A DNA stretch of 64,000 nt from Aliidiomarina minuta. GTDB lineage: Bacteria; Pseudomonadota; Gammaproteobacteria; Enterobacterales; Alteromonadaceae. Position numbers and translations under genes: made by a program. Shown in pieces: positions 61,027-64,000 of the stretch. Under the pieces are notes generated by a model that saw only the letters and a list, made by a program, of their open reading frames with translations, searched no databases and was not told the origin of the DNA. The DNA is taken from contig NZ_PIPL01000003.1 of NCBI RefSeq assembly GCF_003987145.1, forward strand, positions 124,001 to 188,000, read 5' to 3'. Numbering within the stretch: the first letter of the stretch is position 1; each line of letters begins with the position of its first letter.

Positions 61027-61818
61027 GTGCGTAAACTAATGTACCGTTATCTGGAGCCTGCTGCCTGGCAAGGTGACGGTATGTCGCCGGTGAACCTGCT
61101 GGTAGCGGCACTGGTGGTGGTCGCTTCAATTATTGCCATTGCGGAAACTGAAGCGATTCTGGCCAGTCGTTATGCAGAGCAATTTTTCATGACAGAACTG
61201 GCTCTGTTCTGTATTTTTCTGATCGAATATTGCCTGCGTGTTTACGCAGCGGGCGAAGACCCGAGGTATAAAGGCGTTACAGGCAGGATACGTTACATAT
61301 TCAGTTTTTGGGCATTAATTGACTTGCTGGCGTTATTGCCTTTTATCTTTTATGCGGGTGACCACAGCGGTTTCTTCCTGCGTTTTCTTAAAGTACTACG
61401 ATTATTGCGTATAGCTCGTCTGGGGCGTTTTAGTCAGGCCTGGGATGCATTTGTGCATGCTTTGGGCGACCGCCGATATGAGTTGATGCTCAGTGTAATG
61501 CTGGCTTTGTTAATGTTGATTATTTCTAGCTCCATGTTGTATGCAGTGGAGGCGCCTTATCAACCTGAGGCTTTTGGTAGTATTCCGAGAGCGTTCTGGT
61601 GGAGCGTAGCTACACTGACGACCGTGGGTTACGGTGATGTGACACCTATTACAGCAATAGGAAAATTATTTGCTGGCATGACAGCTATAGCTGGAATTGG
61701 ACTTATTGCTATGCCTACCGGCATTATGGCGGCGGCTTTTTCAGATGCATTTCAGGTGGCTAAAGAAAAAGCGGATGAAAAACGCAGGTTGGCAGAAAGT
61801 AATAATATCTCTGAATGA
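61027..61818 (+). CDS. Voltage-gated-type potassium channel (six TM, one pore)
   Basis: 263 residues: S1-S3 helices, an S4 with basic residues every third position (R119, K122, R125, R128, R131, R134 in LRFLKVLRLLRIARLGR), S5, pore with TTVGYGD (198-204) and S6 (FAGMTAIAGIGLIAMPTGIMAAAF), then a short tail without RCK domain. KvAP-like K+ channel of the inner membrane. GTG start behind AAGGA, 9 bases after the EAL gene, so likely co-transcribed. Confidence 0.94.
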   Translation: MRKLMYRYLEPAAWQGDGMSPVNLLVAALVVVASIIAIAETEAILASRYAEQFFMTELALFCIFLIEYCLRVYAAGEDPRYKGVTGRIRYIFSFWALIDLLALLPFIFYAGDHSGFFLRFLKVLRLLRIARLGRFSQAWDAFVHALGDRRYELMLSVMLALLMLIISSSMLYAVEAPYQPEAFGSIPRAFWWSVATLTTVGYGDVTPITAIGKLFAGMTAIAGIGLIAMPTGIMAAAFSDAFQVAKEKADEKRRLAESNNISE

Positions 61819-61921
61819 CCAGGCGCAAATCAGATAGTCGGGCAGACTTTGAAGAAGTGGTCTTTTGCAATTTATGGTGGGTAGCTATACTTGGTAGCGT
61901 AGGCCTAAGGAGAACCTCATC

Positions 61922-62788
61922 ATGGAAACAAAGCAAAATAAACGTGCGCTGGTTATCGAAGGTGGAGCCATGCGGGGCATATTTGCGGCTGGGGTTCTGG
62001 ATGCCTTTATTGATGCGGATTTTTTTGCATACGACTTCGTAATTGGTGTGTCGGCGGGTTCTACCAACGCCATTGGTTATCTTGCCGGGGATCGCGGCCG
62101 TAGTTATCAGGTGCTGACGGACCATGCACTGCGCAAAGACTTCATGAATTTTAAACGTTATGCCCTGGGCGGACATCTGTGCGATGTGAACTGGTTATGG
62201 CAGGCGTCACGCCGTGATATAGCTCTTAATGTCGAAGGCTATATAGCGCGGGGAATTCCTTTATATGTAGTAACCACCTCAGTGAAAACGGGCCACCCAC
62301 GTTACCATAAAGTCGATCTGGATAACCTGGATCAGGTATTTCCGGCTTCCTGCGCTATACCGGTATTTTTTAAGGATCATCCAGCAGTGGATGGTGAACC
62401 TATGTCAGATGGTGGTATGGGCGATTCGATTCCAGTACTCGAGGCATATAAACGAGGAGCGCGGGATATCACCGTACTGCGTTCGGTACCGCTTTCTTAT
62501 CGCAAAGAACCTATTCGTTACCCGTCCATGTTAAAACCATTGTTTGCACAACACCCCCGATTGCTGGGGGCCGCGTTGCGTCGTCAGCGTAAATACGCAA
62601 AAGCAATCGCCTTTATTGAAAACCCTCCGTCAGACTGTAGAGTCTCGCAAATAGCACCTCCGGAAGAGTTCCCGGTGTCCCGCTTCACTCGTTCGATACA
62701 TAAGTTAGATACAGGCTACGAGCAAGGATTGAATGCGGCAAGCAGTTATCTGCAAGAGAAATCCTGCGACTTGCATGAGGTGAGTTAA
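61922..62788 (+). CDS. Patatin-like phospholipase (YjjU-type)
   Basis: 288 residues. Oxyanion loop EGGAMRGIFAAGVLDAF, nucleophile GVSAGS, catalytic Asp in SDGGMGDSIPV. Ser-Asp dyad acyl hydrolase acting on lipids, cytoplasmic, no signal. GGAGAACC before the ATG. Intergenic 61819-61921 holds no gene. Confidence 0.93.
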   Translation: METKQNKRALVIEGGAMRGIFAAGVLDAFIDADFFAYDFVIGVSAGSTNAIGYLAGDRGRSYQVLTDHALRKDFMNFKRYALGGHLCDVNWLWQASRRDIALNVEGYIARGIPLYVVTTSVKTGHPRYHKVDLDNLDQVFPASCAIPVFFKDHPAVDGEPMSDGGMGDSIPVLEAYKRGARDITVLRSVPLSYRKEPIRYPSMLKPLFAQHPRLLGAALRRQRKYAKAIAFIENPPSDCRVSQIAPPEEFPVSRFTRSIHKLDTGYEQGLNAASSYLQEKSCDLHEVS

Positions 62789-62844
62789 GCTTGCTGCTTA
62801 TATAAGTTATGATGGTCCTTCTCCAGGCATTTGAAGAGGTAGCC

Positions 62845-63789
62845 ATGAAGGACATTTATATACTGCACGAGAATGAGGAATGGTTAGTCCCTCTGCGAGC
62901 GGAATTTGATAAACGTAACGTGACATTTAAAGAATGGTTTTTAAACGAAGGCAGTGTTGCTTACGATAAAGAGCCTGCCCCTGGCGTTTATTACAATCGC
63001 ATGAGTGCTTCGTCGCATACCCGAGGGCATCGTTTTGCTCCGGAGTTGACACGCATGGCCCTGACCTGGCTGGAGCGTGAGCAGAGCGATGCGGTTCGGG
63101 TTCTCAATGGAACGCCTGCGCTTTACCTCGAGGTTTGTAAACTATCTCAGTATGCAGCGCTGGAGAAAGCTGGGTTAAAAACACCACAAACACGGGCTGT
63201 TGTTGGCCGTGAACAGATTTTGCCTGCCGCTCAGGACTTTAATCATTGGCCGTTAATCCTCAAACCGAACCGCGGTGGAAAAGGTCTGGGCGTGGTAAAA
63301 ATGGATTCTGCAGCGCAGCTGCAAAGTTATATAAATGGCAGTGACTATGCGGAGCCGCTGGATGGTATCTGGTTGTTGCAGGAATACATTGAACCCGCGA
63401 ATCCCCATATTACCCGTTGTGAATTTGTCGGCCAGCAATTTGTTTACGCAGTACAGGTAGACACAACAGGTGGTTTTGAGCTTTGCCCTGCTGATGTCTG
63501 TGCTGTTGGCGAAGACTTCTGCCCCACTGGCACAGCCACCCCGGCAAAATTTCAGATTACCGATGTTTACAATGATCACCCGGTGCTGAAGCAACTACAG
63601 ACTTTTATGCGCCAGGCGCAAGTGGATGTGGCGGGTATTGAAATGATTGAGGACAAACAGGGTCGTTTATTTGTTTACGATGTTAATACGAATACCAACT
63701 ACAACGCTGAAGCCGAGCAAGTGGCTGGTGGTGAAGTGACCGGCATGGGTGCTTTGGCGGATTACCTTATAAGTCAGGCACGAGACTAG
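62845..63789 (+). CDS. ATP-grasp (RimK-like) ligase of unknown substrate
   Basis: 314 residues from MKDIYILHENEEWLVPLRAEF. ATP-grasp lysine loop LILKPNRGGKGLGVVKM and metal-binding VAGIEMIEDKQGRLFVYDVNTNTNYN. Closest in style to RimK/LysX amino-acid ligases, but no carrier-protein or amino-acid pathway gene is nearby. The frame opens at 62809; the ATG at 62845 has GAGGTAG before it. One base separates its stop from that of the convergent gene. Confidence 0.85.
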   Translation: MKDIYILHENEEWLVPLRAEFDKRNVTFKEWFLNEGSVAYDKEPAPGVYYNRMSASSHTRGHRFAPELTRMALTWLEREQSDAVRVLNGTPALYLEVCKLSQYAALEKAGLKTPQTRAVVGREQILPAAQDFNHWPLILKPNRGGKGLGVVKMDSAAQLQSYINGSDYAEPLDGIWLLQEYIEPANPHITRCEFVGQQFVYAVQVDTTGGFELCPADVCAVGEDFCPTGTATPAKFQITDVYNDHPVLKQLQTFMRQAQVDVAGIEMIEDKQGRLFVYDVNTNTNYNAEAEQVAGGEVTGMGALADYLISQARD

Positions 63790-64000
63790 CTACTGACCTT
63801 GCCATATCTGCTCTTCCAATAACGGCATATAGTTGTCGTGATTAGCAAACCATAATTGCAGAGTTTGTAAAAAAAGAGGGTCTTGCCGGATACCTGGCAG
63901 GGCCTGATTAATATCCTCAATCACCTGGCGGCCCCACTCGTTATTGGTGCAGCCTATAGCGCCTGACACCAGTTGCCCTTCATTCTCAGCAATATTTAGA
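63790..64000 (-). CDS. C-terminal part of a periplasmic solute-binding protein, cut by window edge
   Basis: The last 70 residues of a minus-strand frame ending in TAG at 63790-63792: GAIGCTNNEWGRQVIEDINQ and LWFANHDNYMPLLEEQIW. The Cys-x-x-x-x-Trp-Gly-Arg pattern and ending resemble the C-terminus of SBP_bac_3-like binding proteins. Start and ligand lie outside. Confidence 0.6.
   Translation of the reverse strand, partial: LNIAENEGQLVSGAIGCTNNEWGRQVIEDINQALPGIRQDPLFLQTLQLWFANHDNYMPLLEEQIWQGQ

Overview
The window is a gene-dense, roughly 50% GC chromosomal segment of a marine-type gammaproteobacterium. An Alteromonadales member close to Idiomarina/Pseudidiomarina is my best guess, from protein style and gene content (DUF3634, DUF1543, fused ThiD-ThiE, full seven-gene Mrp/Mnh antiporter, PepSY/DUF2271/DUF4198 iron cluster, E. 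coli-like Dgt). This is inference; there is no rRNA in the window. I see no tRNA, rRNA, IS element, phage or CRISPR array. Genes are tightly packed, with many stop/start overlaps and several convergent overlaps. No gene-free stretch exceeds about 220 bases.

Layout. 1-5.4 kb: partial acyl-CoA thioesterase, an exported catalase-peroxidase KatG, small accessory proteins and an MDR reductase. 5.4-12.6 kb: a PfkB-type sugar kinase, then a cluster around NAD and ADP-ribose (macro-domain protein, nicotinamidase, nicotinate phosphoribosyltransferase, sirtuin), interleaved with a MerC-like membrane protein behind a probable Zur box, a lipoprotein MsrA and the AMPylase SelO. 12.7-18.7 kb: complete mnhABCDEFG Na+/H+ antiporter operon (minus strand), ended by a clear terminator. 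18.9-26 kb: DUF3634 and DUF1543 genes, then a TPP riboswitch driving thiC-thiDE-thiF-thiS-thiG-thiH. 26-30 kb: a periplasmic binding protein, a dGTPase of the phage-defence type, and an aromatic amino acid lyase behind a perfect palindrome. 30-38.8 kb: a diguanylate cyclase overlapping a GluR0-like ligand-gated potassium channel, then an iron-acquisition locus (flavoprotein reductase, DUF4198, DUF2271, PepSY) divergent from a TonB receptor with a strong Fur box between.

38.9-45.4 kb: the most interesting locus, a four-gene SMC/condensin operon in the order SMC (JetC/MksB), MksE/JetB, kleisin MksF/JetA, then a short protein with TOPRIM-like JetD/MksG motifs. I read it as a Wadjet-like plasmid-restriction system with non-canonical gene order and a miniature nuclease subunit. 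45.3-57.7 kb: DeoD, a LysR/CDF divergent pair with a 21-bp palindrome, acylphosphatase, a second (E. coli-type) dGTPase, a chemoreceptor, AzoR with its LysR, YajQ, and formaldehyde detoxification (FrmA/FghA) with a LysR. 57.7-64 kb: an Aer-like PAS chemoreceptor, a PAS-GGDEF-EAL protein whose PAS resembles the FixL haem domain, a voltage-gated-type K+ channel, a patatin, an ATP-grasp protein and the end of a binding protein.

Recurring themes are redox and metal stress, NAD turnover, c-di-GMP and chemosensory signalling, and defence (Wadjet-like operon plus dGTPase). All family calls come from reading motifs by eye; no database search was run.
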